From Flavobacteriia bacterium (GTDB taxonomy: Bacteria > Bacteroidota > Bacteroidia > Flavobacteriales_D > Crocinitomicaceae): a stretch of 34,805 nucleotides of DNA. The notes below the pieces were generated by a model, which saw only the letters and a program-made list of their open reading frames with translations, made no database searches and was not told where the DNA came from. The position numbers were made by a program, and so were the translations under genes. Positions within the stretch are counted from its first letter, which is position 1, and every line of letters starts with the position of its first letter. The stretch covers positions 1 to 34,805 of the forward strand of contig JACPDW010000043.1 of NCBI GenBank assembly GCA_016183815.1, written 5' to 3'. Below are positions 18,338 through 25,466 of the stretch, one piece after another.

Positions 18338-18784
18338 TTAAATTGGTAATTCAAAACGTGTTGTCCACTTTGTACCTTCTTCAAGCCTTTTACATACAAT
18401 TTCTAAAAAACGTTCGTCTTTATCGTTGTGCAACATGCGATCAACGATTTCACTTTCAACCCCTTGATCATCTTTTAGTTGGTCGCCCAATCGAGGTAAA
18501 AAAGGATACAATATTGTCAGTCTTTCGTCTTCGGTTAAAACCAATTGATGGGCTTGTTCAAACAAAATTTCTTCGAACTTTTCGGCTATTATTTCGTCCA
18601 CCACTTCGTCTTTTGCTTCTTCGTTAAGGTTTTTTAACCATTGTTCAAATTTTTCAGTGGCTAAAACTTTTAGTTCTGATTGAATGTATGCTGGAAAAGG
18701 GCTTCGGATATGTTCTTGTCCATTAAACCAAAATTGAAACGCTTGTTCCAATAATTCACTTTTTTCTAAATCAAAAGAATTCAT
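18338..18784 (-). CDS. conserved-looking acidic protein, function unknown
   Basis: A 148-aa soluble protein starting MNSFDLEKSELLEQAFQFWF. The frame extends seven codons upstream to a TTG at 18805, but that overlaps a -7-like box, so the ATG at 18784 is preferred. Highly acidic and helical (NEEAKDEVVDEIIAEKFEEI), with no signal peptide, membrane segment or catalytic motif. It looks like the small uncharacterised proteins widespread in Flavobacteriia, but I cannot name a family. It appears monocistronic, lying between the lipoprotein operon and the methyltransferase on the same strand. Confidence 0.7.
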   Translation of the reverse strand: MNSFDLEKSELLEQAFQFWFNGQEHIRSPFPAYIQSELKVLATEKFEQWLKNLNEEAKDEVVDEIIAEKFEEILFEQAHQLVLTEDERLTILYPFLPRLGDQLKDDQGVESEIVDRMLHNDKDERFLEIVCKRLEEGTKWTTRFELPI

Positions 18785-18802
18785 TGTTTGTATATTATTT
18801 TG

Positions 18803-18810
18803 CAAAGTTC
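18803..18810 (-). promoter_or_regulatory. probable -7 box of the 18338-18784 gene
   Basis: Minus-strand GAACTTTG, one mismatch to TAnnTTTG, 18 nt upstream of the ATG at 18784. That is the same distance as for odhA and the lipoprotein gene. Confidence 0.4.
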
Positions 18811-18850
18811 GTATAATTTAATTTGATTAACTATGATTTTTCTCACTTTT

Positions 18851-19423
18851 TTATTTTTTTATCGCTTTTATGAACACTTCTCTTTCTTTACGTGCATCGA
18901 TTGAGTTGTAACAATCTTTAATACTAATATTTTGAAAATATTTTGAAAAAAGTGTAAAATAGTCCTCTTTTGTTCCTCCAAATGGCGGTCCTCCCTCAAA
19001 TTGACAGTTGAATAAAACCCCAACGTATTTCCCTTTTGGGTTTAATAATTCGTGTATTTTTTTAATATATTCATCTCTTTTTTCAGGTGAAATAGCACAA
19101 AATAATGTCTGTTCAAGAATTAAATCATAGAATGTGTTATGTTCAAAGAAATCACCCAACAAAATGTTTTTACTTGGAAAAGTGGGGTTGTTTTTTTTGA
19201 ATTTTTCTAAAGGATAAGGTGAAATGTCCATTAAATAAACATTTGTAAATCCTTTTTGAAATAAATATTGAGCTTCATGACCAAAACCACAACCTGGAAT
19301 TAAAATCTTTATGTCTTTTGATTCTAACTGATCTATGTATTCTTTTATAGGAGTAGATATTTTTCCAATATCCCATCCAGTAAGTTTCTCTTCATATCTT
19401 TTATCCCAAAAAGTTTTATCCAT
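18851..19423 (-). CDS. SAM-dependent methyltransferase, thiopurine/thiol methyltransferase (TPMT) family
   Basis: A 190-aa class I methyltransferase. Typical TPMT-family features are the opening FWDKRYEEKLTGWDIG (a tryptophan-rich start), SAM motif I ILIPGCGFGHE (residues 40-50), the acidic end of strand 2 (LMDIS), ILLGDFF for the adenine-binding loop, LILEQTLFCAI at motif IV, and the family-specific GGPPFGGT loop. Known members methylate thiols, thiopurines or halides; the natural substrate here is unknown. Cytosolic, no signal peptide. It reads divergently from the UbiA-family gene, with 46 bp between the starts and overlapping promoter boxes. Confidence 0.85.
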   Translation of the reverse strand: MDKTFWDKRYEEKLTGWDIGKISTPIKEYIDQLESKDIKILIPGCGFGHEAQYLFQKGFTNVYLMDISPYPLEKFKKNNPTFPSKNILLGDFFEHNTFYDLILEQTLFCAISPEKRDEYIKKIHELLNPKGKYVGVLFNCQFEGGPPFGGTKEDYFTLFSKYFQNISIKDCYNSIDARKEREVFIKAIKK

Positions 19424-19441
19424 AGTTTAAAAATTATTTCT

Positions 19442-19459
19442 CAAAATTACTTAATTTTA
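19442..19459. promoter_or_regulatory. overlapping divergent -7 boxes
   Basis: Minus strand: TAATTTTG (plus 19442-19449), perfect TAnnTTTG, 18 nt upstream of the methyltransferase ATG. Plus strand: TAATTTTA (19452-19459), one mismatch, 10 nt upstream of the prenyltransferase ATG. The two would compete for polymerase if both are real. Confidence 0.4.
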
Positions 19460-19469
19460 TCACTGTAAA

Positions 19470-20396
19470 ATGTGGGCATTTATTAAACTTATTCGACCTA
19501 TTAATACATTGATTTTATTTCTTTGTATGTATTCTACACGTTTTTTTTATTTAAATCTGATAAATCCATCATACAAAAGTGCTCTTTTTGAAAGAATAGA
19601 TTTTTTTTTATTTGTTTTTGCTACTGTTTTGATTTTAGCAGGTGGAAATATAATTAACGATTATTTTGATGTAAAGGCAGATCAGATAAACAAACCAGAT
19701 AAAGTAATTATCAATAAATACATCAAACAACGTTTTGCTATTCTAAGTCATTGGACTTTAAACGGTTTAGCTTTAGGGATAGGAATTTATTTAAGTATTA
19801 AAAGTCGAAGTTTTTCCTTTTTATTTGTTTTTTTACTAGCTATCAATTTATTGTGGTTCTATTCTGTTCGTTTTAAAAGAAGATTATGGGTAGGAAACAT
19901 CGTCGTTTCTTTGTTACTTGCATGTATTCCTTTTATATGTTTGATGTATTTTAATGTTTTTGAAATTCATTTTCAAAGTGAAACAAAAGCAAAAGAATTG
20001 CTTTATTTAGTAGAAAATAATAGATTTATAGTTCTTTTTTCAATGTTTGCATTTTTTATAAATTTATTAAGAGAAATTATTAAAGATGTTATTGATACAG
20101 AGGGAGATAAAAAAATTAAAGCCATTACCTTGCCTATTTTTTATGGAATTAATAAAACTAAAAAAATTCTAATTATTTTTTTTATTATAGGGATTATTCT
20201 TCAAATCTTTTTTGTTTTTTGGATAAGTAAAGAGTTTCAATTTCTTTTTAATTTACCATTTTATTTTATTTTATTTTTAAAGTTAATGTGTTTTATTTTT
20301 CTATTGATAAGTAAATGGAAATCTTGTAGTTTTTTATTAAAAACAGTTTTAATAATTGGCATTTTGTCCCCTTTTTATTGGTTAATGATTTTTTAA
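19470..20396 (+). CDS. UbiA-family prenyltransferase
   Basis: A 308-aa integral membrane prenyltransferase with about eight or nine hydrophobic segments. The first Asp-rich motif is N63-D-x-x-D67-x-x-x-D71 (NDYFDVKAD), which binds Mg-prenyl diphosphate. The second is DVIDTEGDKKIKA near residue 210. Both are intact, so it is probably active. In Bacteroidota, proteins of this type are often annotated as geranylgeranylglycerol-phosphate geranylgeranyltransferase or as quinone-pathway enzymes; the sequence alone does not decide the acceptor. No neighbouring quinone or lipid genes help. It is monocistronic, followed by a gene with its own strong promoter. Confidence 0.88.
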   Translation: MWAFIKLIRPINTLILFLCMYSTRFFYLNLINPSYKSALFERIDFFLFVFATVLILAGGNIINDYFDVKADQINKPDKVIINKYIKQRFAILSHWTLNGLALGIGIYLSIKSRSFSFLFVFLLAINLLWFYSVRFKRRLWVGNIVVSLLLACIPFICLMYFNVFEIHFQSETKAKELLYLVENNRFIVLFSMFAFFINLLREIIKDVIDTEGDKKIKAITLPIFYGINKTKKILIIFFIIGIILQIFFVFWISKEFQFLFNLPFYFILFLKLMCFIFLLISKWKSCSFLLKTVLIIGILSPFYWLMIF

Positions 20397-20484
20397 CAAA
20401 ATATTAATGTATTACTATTATGCAAGCATAAAACGATTTAGTTAAATTTTTCTTCTCCATTTGTTAAAAATTATCCTTTTTTTC

Positions 20485-20516
20485 TTGTAATATTCAGATT
20501 TTTTATCGTAAATTTG
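20485..20516 (+). promoter_or_regulatory. promoter of the T9SS cargo gene (TTG - N21 - TAAATTTG)
   Basis: -33 TTG (20485-20487) and -7 TAAATTTG (20509-20516) with 21-nt spacing, an excellent Bacteroidota promoter. The ATG follows 11 nt after the -7 box. Confidence 0.75.
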
Positions 20517-20527
20517 TTACGTAGGAT

Positions 20528-22570
20528 ATGAGCCTTTTTTACATAAAAAAACATCATACATTACCACTTTATTGGGTAGTGTTTTTTGTGTTTTTTTCAC
20601 CTTTACTTTTTTCTCAGGTTTTATTGTATTCTGAAAATATGTATAACGGAGCAGGAGGGGCTAGTGGCGATAATATAGCTACACACGAGGCAAACAATCG
20701 ATTTAACTTAGATGGTTTGACTTACAGTGGTACAGGGGACATGAGAACAACAACGGCTTCATCTGGTTATCCAAATGCGAGTGGAACATGGAATGTAATG
20801 CTAAATGCTGCAGCCGAAACTTTTGTAATGCATGGTCTTGCTATGGGTGGATCGTGTGGTGCTTTAGGAAATGTTAACGTTGGATTTGGTGTCAGAAAAG
20901 GAACTCTTGCCTCTGATGGTTCAACTTTAATATTAGAATATAGTACTGCAGGTGTTGGAGGCCCATGGACTAGTGTAAGTTTTGGTTTATTGCCAACCGG
21001 TGCAGGAACATCAATTTGGTATTATGTATATTCTGCAGCAATACCTAAAACAGCAACTACCATTCGATTTAGAACAACCGATGCCACTGAATTCAGAATT
21101 GACGACTTAAAAATTGAATGCGAATGTTCAGCCGATTCACAACCTACTACTCCATCAAGCTCTTTTATCGTAACTCCAAACTGTAATTTTGCTCACATTA
21201 ATTTTCAAAGAGGAAATGGTGACTCTTGTATTGTGGTTATGAGCACTAATTGTACTATAACAGACCCTTCAGATTTAACCTATTATGCTGATAATAACCA
21301 ATATACTTTAGGGGCAACTACTGGAGCTGGCGACTATGTGGTATATAATGGAAATGGAAATTCTTTTTATGTTGTAGGTCTTACTCCAAGTACAAGTTAT
21401 TGTTTTAAAGTGTATGAATATAACGTAAATACAAATAGGACAAGTTGTTCAGAAAATTATCTTGTTACAGCTGTAACAACTACATTTACAACCACCGCAG
21501 CTTGTGGACCTTTATTTAACGAAGGTTTTGATGAAGCAAATGGATCAACTTCAGGTTCGGCCAGTGGAGTAAACTGGGCTGTAGCTTGCGCTGGTTGTTC
21601 AGGAACAACAACAGTTCAAGCTGGTGTTTTAGAGTCTAATAATACAGATGTTATCTCTACTTTTACAACTGCAAGCATTGACATTTCTCCCTGTACTGAA
21701 GATTTTTATATTCGATTTGATTTAACAGAAGTAGGAGATATGGAACCATGCTATTTTGATGGTACAGCAATCACCTCAGGTAATGGAGTCGATTATGTTG
21801 CACTAGAATATGAATTGGATGGTGGAGGTTTTATAGCAGCTCCTTATACATATAATTGTGGACATGGTGCTTTAAACAGTACTGCTGTTATTCGATCTGG
21901 TAATGGAAATTTGAATTACAATACAGGTTGTATTCCTGCTGGATCTACTTTACGTTTAAAACTTTCTTTTTTAACATGGGCTACAGATGAATACTGGAGA
22001 GTAGATAATATTCAGGTAGGTTGTATGTCTTGTGTTTGGTTGCCGATTGGCCTAACGTTTTTTAATGCAAGTTGCGTAGATCAACAATCTAGTATTTTTT
22101 CTTGGCAAACAATCTCTGAAAGGGAAAACGATTATTTTGTAATTGAATATACCTCAGATGGAGCAAACATTGAAACACTAGGGATTGTTGATGGAGCTGG
22201 TAATAGTTTGAATGAGTTGAATTATCAATTCAAAAGCGAACGAGTTTTTGATAAAAAAACTGTTTTTAGATTAAAACAAGTGGACTTAAATGGGAATTAC
22301 AGTTATTCATCATGGACTGATGCTCAATGTGATTTTGGTGATAAGTTAGAAGTATTTCCTAATCCAAGTACTGGAACTTTTGTAATTCAATCTTATCCAA
22401 AAAATGCAACTATTACTGTTTTAAACCCTCTTTCTCAACCAATACTAGAATATTCACCTCTTGAACCGTCTATGTTTTTGGATTTAAAAAATTATTCCGA
22501 TGGTGTGTATTATGTTGTTATTCAATCAGATAATTTCTTTGAGACGAAAAAAATAATCAAACAAAAGTAA
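20528..22570 (+). CDS. large secreted protein with type IX secretion C-terminal sorting domain
   Basis: A 680-aa exported protein. The N-terminus has a long signal sequence (hydrophobic YWVVFFVFFSPLLFS followed by Q). The body is rich in Gly, Ser, Thr, Asn and Cys, with repeated beta-sandwich-like units: IRFRTTDATEFRIDDLKIEC near 190 and LRLKLSFLTWATDEYWRVDN near 490 are similar, and VGLTPSTSYCFKVYEYN is fibronectin III-like. At the C-terminus, VFPNPSTGTF (about residue 612) opens a type A Por/T9SS sorting domain, running through YSDGVYYVVI to the basic end IIKQK. It is therefore expected to cross the outer membrane by the type IX system and stay at the cell surface or be released. No enzymatic motif; an adhesin or surface-layer role is only a guess. 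Confidence 0.85.
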   Translation: MSLFYIKKHHTLPLYWVVFFVFFSPLLFSQVLLYSENMYNGAGGASGDNIATHEANNRFNLDGLTYSGTGDMRTTTASSGYPNASGTWNVMLNAAAETFVMHGLAMGGSCGALGNVNVGFGVRKGTLASDGSTLILEYSTAGVGGPWTSVSFGLLPTGAGTSIWYYVYSAAIPKTATTIRFRTTDATEFRIDDLKIECECSADSQPTTPSSSFIVTPNCNFAHINFQRGNGDSCIVVMSTNCTITDPSDLTYYADNNQYTLGATTGAGDYVVYNGNGNSFYVVGLTPSTSYCFKVYEYNVNTNRTSCSENYLVTAVTTTFTTTAACGPLFNEGFDEANGSTSGSASGVNWAVACAGCSGTTTVQAGVLESNNTDVISTFTTASIDISPCTEDFYIRFDLTEVGDMEPCYFDGTAITSGNGVDYVALEYELDGGGFIAAPYTYNCGHGALNSTAVIRSGNGNLNYNTGCIPAGSTLRLKLSFLTWATDEYWRVDNIQVGCMSCVWLPIGLTFFNASCVDQQSSIFSWQTISERENDYFVIEYTSDGANIETLGIVDGAGNSLNELNYQFKSERVFDKKTVFRLKQVDLNGNYSYSSWTDAQCDFGDKLEVFPNPSTGTFVIQSYPKNATITVLNPLSQPILEYSPLEPSMFLDLKNYSDGVYYVVIQSDNFFETKKIIKQK

Positions 22571-22573
22571 TAT

Positions 22574-22606
22574 AAATAGTTTCTTGAAAAAATCATTCAA
22601 CTATTT
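22574..22606 (+). terminator. weak hairpin after the T9SS cargo gene
   Basis: Inverted repeat AAATAGTT (22574-22581) / AACTATTT (22599-22606), 4 bp beyond the stop. A T-run follows only about 10 nt later, so the call is tentative. Confidence 0.3.
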
Positions 22607-22697
22607 AAAAGTTACATTTTTTTTTAAACTCAGGTTATTAACTAATGCAATAGTTTAAAAAATCTCAGAAAATTAAAAAATCACCTTTTTCTTTTCC

Positions 22698-22705
22698 TAT
22701 CTTTA
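22698..22705 (+). promoter_or_regulatory. possible -7 box of the hsd locus
   Basis: TATCTTTA, one mismatch to TAnnTTTG, 19 nt upstream of the hsdM ATG. No clear -33 element in the A-rich upstream DNA. Confidence 0.4.
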
Positions 22706-22724
22706 CCCTCACAAACAAAGCAAG

Positions 22725-24356
22725 ATGTCAGAACAACAAAAGAAACAGCTCGAGCAACAGCTTTGGGCTATTGCCAATATATTACGAGGAAAGATAAGTG
22801 CTAACCAGTTTCAGGACTACATTCTGGGTTTCATTTTCTACAAATACCTTTCTGAAAAGTTAGAGAAAAAAGCCAATGAGTTTTTGAAACCTGACGGTCT
22901 AATTTTCAATCAAATTGATGAAAATTCAGCACAAGGCAAATTAATTTTAGAAGCATTAAAAAAAGCTACACTTGATGCCCTTGGATATTTTCTCAAACCT
23001 TCTGAATTATTTAGTGCCTTAGCTAAAAAAGGAAATGCAAAAATTATCAATCAAGACGATGAAGAACAAATCCAAAGTACGTTCATTTTAGAAGATTTAG
23101 CAAGTGTATTGAGCAACATCGAAAAAAGTACAATGGGAGCTGAAAGTCAAGACGATTTTGATAACTTATTCTACGACATCGATTTAAACTCAACAAAAAT
23201 AGGTCGTACAACCAAAGACAGAAACGATGTTATTGTCAAAATCTTAACTTCTTTAGATGAAATTGATTTTGATTTAGACAATGTTGAAGCAGATGTTTTG
23301 GGCGATGCTTATGAATATTTAATTGCAAAATTTGCGGAAGGAGCAGGGCAAAAGGCTGGGGAATTTTACACCCCACAACAAGTTTCCACCATTTTAGCAA
23401 AAATTGTAACTACTCGTAAAAGCAAACTAAAATCGGTATATGACCCAACTTGTGGTTCGGGTTCTTTATTACTTCGTGTTGCTAAAGAAGTCGAAGAAGT
23501 TGGACATTTTTACGGTCAAGAAATGAACCGTACAACCTATAACTTGGCTCGAATGAACATGATTTTACATGATGTTAATTACCACAAGTTTGATATAAAA
23601 AACGAAGACACCTTAGAACGTCCACAGCACCAAGAAATGAAGTTTGAGGCAATTGTCGCAAATCCTCCGTTTTCTGCCAAGTGGTCGGCAAATCCTTTAT
23701 TTTCTAACGATGATCGTTTTTCTCAATTTGGTCGTTTAGCACCAAGTACCAAAGCGGATTTTGCTTTCATACAACACATGATTCACCATTTAGATGATAA
23801 TGGTATTATGGCGTGTGTTGCTCCGCATGGTGTTTTGTTTCGAGGTGCTGCAGAAGGACACATTCGCAAATATTTAATTGAAGATGTAAATTACGTAGAT
23901 GCAATCATTGGTTTACCTTCCAATTTATTCTATGGCACAAGTATTCCAACGTGTATTTTGGTGTTTAAAATTTGCCGTGAAAACCCCGAAGATATTTTAT
24001 TCATTGATGCCAGTAACGATTTTGTAAAAGATAAAAACCAAAACATGTTGACGGATGAGCACATTAAAAAAATCATTGATACTTATAGCGAATACGTTTC
24101 CCCCGCTGGAGGGGGACAAAGGGGGAGGACAGGCGAATTAATACCTAAATACGCTTACATCGCCTCATTGGAAGAAGTAAAAGCAAACGATTACAACTTG
24201 AACATTCCTCGTTATGTAAATACCTTTGAAGAAGCCGTTTCTATTGATGTGAATGTAGTGGCTGAAAAAATACAAAGTTTAGATGAAAAAATGAGTGCAG
24301 TGGATAAAACAATTGCTTCTTTTTGTAAAGAGTTAAACATTAAAACACCTTTTTAA
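22725..24356 (+). CDS. hsdM: type I restriction-modification methyltransferase subunit HsdM
   Basis: N6-adenine DNA methyltransferase subunit; with HsdS it methylates the target, and with HsdR also restricts unmodified DNA. At 543 aa: the N-terminal HsdM helical domain (LWAIANILRGKISANQFQDY), SAM motif I in DPTCGSGSLLL (Asp240-Pro-Thr-Cys243-Gly244), the catalytic motif IV NPPF (313-316), then PSNLFYGTSIPTCILVF and the usual end segment DYNLNIPRYVNTFEE. Residues 459-471 (SPAGGGQRGRTGE) are encoded by an unusually G-rich patch that looks like a small insertion. The last codons, KELNIKTPF and stop, are repeated almost exactly 1.1 kb downstream, just before hsdS, marking where a transposase module separated the two genes. 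Confidence 0.95.
   Translation: MSEQQKKQLEQQLWAIANILRGKISANQFQDYILGFIFYKYLSEKLEKKANEFLKPDGLIFNQIDENSAQGKLILEALKKATLDALGYFLKPSELFSALAKKGNAKIINQDDEEQIQSTFILEDLASVLSNIEKSTMGAESQDDFDNLFYDIDLNSTKIGRTTKDRNDVIVKILTSLDEIDFDLDNVEADVLGDAYEYLIAKFAEGAGQKAGEFYTPQQVSTILAKIVTTRKSKLKSVYDPTCGSGSLLLRVAKEVEEVGHFYGQEMNRTTYNLARMNMILHDVNYHKFDIKNEDTLERPQHQEMKFEAIVANPPFSAKWSANPLFSNDDRFSQFGRLAPSTKADFAFIQHMIHHLDDNGIMACVAPHGVLFRGAAEGHIRKYLIEDVNYVDAIIGLPSNLFYGTSIPTCILVFKICRENPEDILFIDASNDFVKDKNQNMLTDEHIKKIIDTYSEYVSPAGGGQRGRTGELIPKYAYIASLEEVKANDYNLNIPRYVNTFEEAVSIDVNVVAEKIQSLDEKMSAVDKTIASFCKELNIKTPF
24099..24125. repeat. G-rich hairpin patch inside hsdM
   Basis: TCCCCC (24099-24104) and GGGGGA (24111-24116) can pair around GCTGGA, with another G5 run at 24121-24125. 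In an AT-rich gene this patch stands out and encodes the low-complexity SPAGGGQRGR. It falls between conserved HsdM segments (DTYSEYV and GELIPKYAY), so it may be an in-frame small repeat insertion. Confidence 0.4.
24333..24356 (+). repeat. 24-bp direct repeat, left copy (3' end of hsdM)
   Basis: The last eight codons of hsdM (LNIKTPF plus stop). The right copy at 25443-25466 is identical except for one synonymous base (ATT versus ATC). Together they bound the RAYT module. Confidence 0.85.
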
Positions 24357-24388
24357 AGAAATAATGATTAATTTAATGAATAATATTA

Positions 24389-24420
24389 TTGTTGTGGCGC
24401 GATTAATCGCACCACAACAA
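24389..24420. repeat. REP-like palindrome upstream of the RAYT gene
   Basis: A 32-bp palindrome centred on GATT/AATC (between 24404 and 24405) with one mismatched pair: TTGTTGTGGCGCGATT against AATCGCACCACAACAA. It ends 14 bp before the RAYT ATG. The sequence is unrelated to the GGGACGCAATG palindromes. A degraded look-alike (GATTGTGGAATTAATCACAAC) lies at 25158-25178, beyond the RAYT stop, so this family flanks the gene on both sides. Confidence 0.75.
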
Positions 24421-24434
24421 GTTAAAATATAAAA

Positions 24435-25130
24435 ATGTCCGACAAATATAAAGGCATATATCGAGGGCAAACATTTCGTTTGCAAAATTGGGATTACGGT
24501 TCAGAAGGATTATATTTTATTACAATTTGTACCCAAAATCGTGAACATTTTTTTGGAGAAATTAACGATGGGAAAATGAATTTGTCTGAAATTGGGAAAA
24601 TTGTTGAATCAGAATGGTTTAAAACGCCATCAATCAGACCTGATATGAATTTGGAATTGGTTGAATTTGTTGTTATGCCGAATCATTTTCATGCAATTAT
24701 TTATATTGGTGCAAATGAATATAATAATTCGACGGACGAAAATTGTAGGGACGCAATGCATTGCGTCCCTACAATTTCGCCGTCCGATACAATTTCGCCG
24801 TCCGATACAATTTCGCCGTCCGATACAATTTCGCCGTCCGATACAATTTCGCCGTCCGATATAATTACCCCGTCCAATACAATTGCGTCATTCGAAACAA
24901 TTCCAATTCAAACAAAAAAATCAAAAAATCAATTTGGCCCACAATCAAAAAATTTGGCATCCATTGTTCGTGGATTCAAATCGGCGATAACAACCTGGTG
25001 TCGAAAAAATAATTATCCTGATTTCAAATGGCAATCCCTGTTTCATGATCACATAATTCGCAATCAACAGGCATTTGAAAAAATTCAACAATATATTATT
25101 AACAACCCAAAAAATTGGAAAGATGATTGA
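24435..25130 (+). CDS. REP-associated tyrosine transposase (RAYT, Y1_Tnp)
   Basis: A 231-aa single-domain HUH transposase related to IS200/IS605 TnpA; RAYTs bind and process REP palindromes. Family features: FRLQNWDYGSEGLYFITICT, the metal-binding HUH motif His84-Phe-His86 in MPNHFHAIIYI, PQSKNLASIVRGFKSAIT, and WQSLFHDHIIRNQQAFEKIQ, followed by YIINNP with the candidate nucleophile Tyr220. All catalytic residues are present. The variable linker between the HUH core and the C-terminal helix (about residues 102-155) is unusual: it is made by a 38-bp palindrome (giving CRDAMHCVPT) followed by five perfect and two decayed copies of an 18-bp unit (TISPSD). So the gene carries a likely substrate-type palindrome within its own frame. 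Located between hsdM and hsdS, it probably arrived by insertion. Confidence 0.92.
   Translation: MSDKYKGIYRGQTFRLQNWDYGSEGLYFITICTQNREHFFGEINDGKMNLSEIGKIVESEWFKTPSIRPDMNLELVEFVVMPNHFHAIIYIGANEYNNSTDENCRDAMHCVPTISPSDTISPSDTISPSDTISPSDTISPSDIITPSNTIASFETIPIQTKKSKNQFGPQSKNLASIVRGFKSAITTWCRKNNYPDFKWQSLFHDHIIRNQQAFEKIQQYIINNPKNWKDD
24740..24777. repeat. 38-bp perfect palindrome inside the RAYT gene
   Basis: Centred between 24758 and 24759. Half-site AAATTGTAGGGACGCAATG with its exact reverse complement following. It shares its 28-bp core (GTAGGGACGCAATG and complement) with 25315-25362. The GTAG at the outer part of the stem recalls the GTAG foot of classical REP sequences. It is read as ENCRDAMHCVPT. 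Confidence 0.9.
24771..24896 (+). repeat. 18-bp tandem repeats in the RAYT linker
   Basis: Five perfect copies of ACAATTTCGCCGTCCGAT (24771-24860) then two diverged copies (24861-24878, 24879-24896). The first copy begins within the right arm of the palindrome. Each unit adds six residues (TISPSD), so copy-number change keeps the frame. An inverted, imperfect unit (TTCGACGGACGAAAATTGT) precedes the palindrome, extending the fold-back. Confidence 0.9.
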
Positions 25131-25286
25131 TTTTATGAATGATTGTGGATTGAAATTGATTGTGGAATTAATCACAACAACAATTCATTTAATTGCAACA
25201 AATTCATTGATTTTGATGGTTTTGGCATTGCAATTGTTTTCGACGTTTCGAATCGTTCCGTTGGTTTCAATGGTATCGTTTCGAAT

Positions 25287-25322
25287 GGTGTCGGTGGTTC
25301 CAATGGTGTCGGTGGTTCCAAA
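25287..25322 (+). repeat. two 18-bp tandem units beside the second palindrome
   Basis: GGTGTCGGTGGTTCCAAT (25287-25304) and the same unit with a final A (25305-25322), preceded by shorter decayed units back to about 25240. The last unit runs into the left arm of the palindrome at 25315, mirroring the arrangement in the RAYT gene. Confidence 0.8.
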
Positions 25323-25362
25323 TTGTAGGGACGCAATGCATTGCGTCCCTACAATTTGGAAC
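25315..25362. repeat. 48-bp perfect palindrome downstream of the RAYT gene
   Basis: Centred between 25338 and 25339. The arms read GTTCCAAATTGTAGGGACGC then AATG, followed by the exact complement. Same 28-bp core as 24740-24777; the outer arms instead follow the neighbouring GGTTCC repeats. No T-run follows, so it is not a typical terminator. Confidence 0.9.
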
Positions 25363-25442
25363 GTTCATAATTTCTGGTACAAAACCATTCAAAACAAGAC
25401 AAAATCATTAATTGAAAACGAATTATTATGAAATCAAATAAA

Positions 25443-25466
25443 TTAAACATCAAAACACCTTTTTAA
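25443..25466 (+). repeat. 24-bp direct repeat, right copy (duplicated hsdM 3' end)
   Basis: Repeats hsdM codons LNIKTPF and stop with one synonymous difference, ending one base before the hsdS ATG. This is presumably the original junction between hsdM and hsdS. Confidence 0.85.

Larger units (their letters stand above)
24357..25442 (+). mobile_element. RAYT/REP module inserted between hsdM and hsdS
   Basis: This 1,086-bp segment lies between two copies of the hsdM 3' end. It carries a REP-like palindrome (24389-24420), the RAYT gene (24435-25130), 18-bp tandem repeats and a 48-bp palindrome (25315-25362). Removing it together with one repeat copy would restore an hsdM stop one base before the hsdS ATG, the tight spacing expected of an hsd operon. 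RAYT-family elements are not known to me to make long target duplications, so the mechanism of arrival is open. Confidence 0.7.

Noticed and set aside
24771-24896. CRISPR-like array
   Set aside because: The units are directly adjacent 18-bp copies with no spacers, and they lie inside a coding sequence.
25315-25362. The 48-bp palindrome as a rho-independent terminator
   Set aside because: No T-run follows on either strand, and the same palindrome core occurs inside two coding sequences.
25075-25431. A 118-codon plus-strand open frame overlapping the RAYT 3' end and crossing the second palindrome
   Set aside because: It overlaps the RAYT coding sequence in another frame and consists largely of translated tandem repeats and palindrome. 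The open frame follows from repeat units of 18 bp lacking stops.
24333-25466. Phase-variable hsdS inversion or shuffling system
   Set aside because: Only one hsdS is present, with no partial hsdS copies, inverted recognition-domain repeats or recombinase; the RAYT is not a site-specific invertase.
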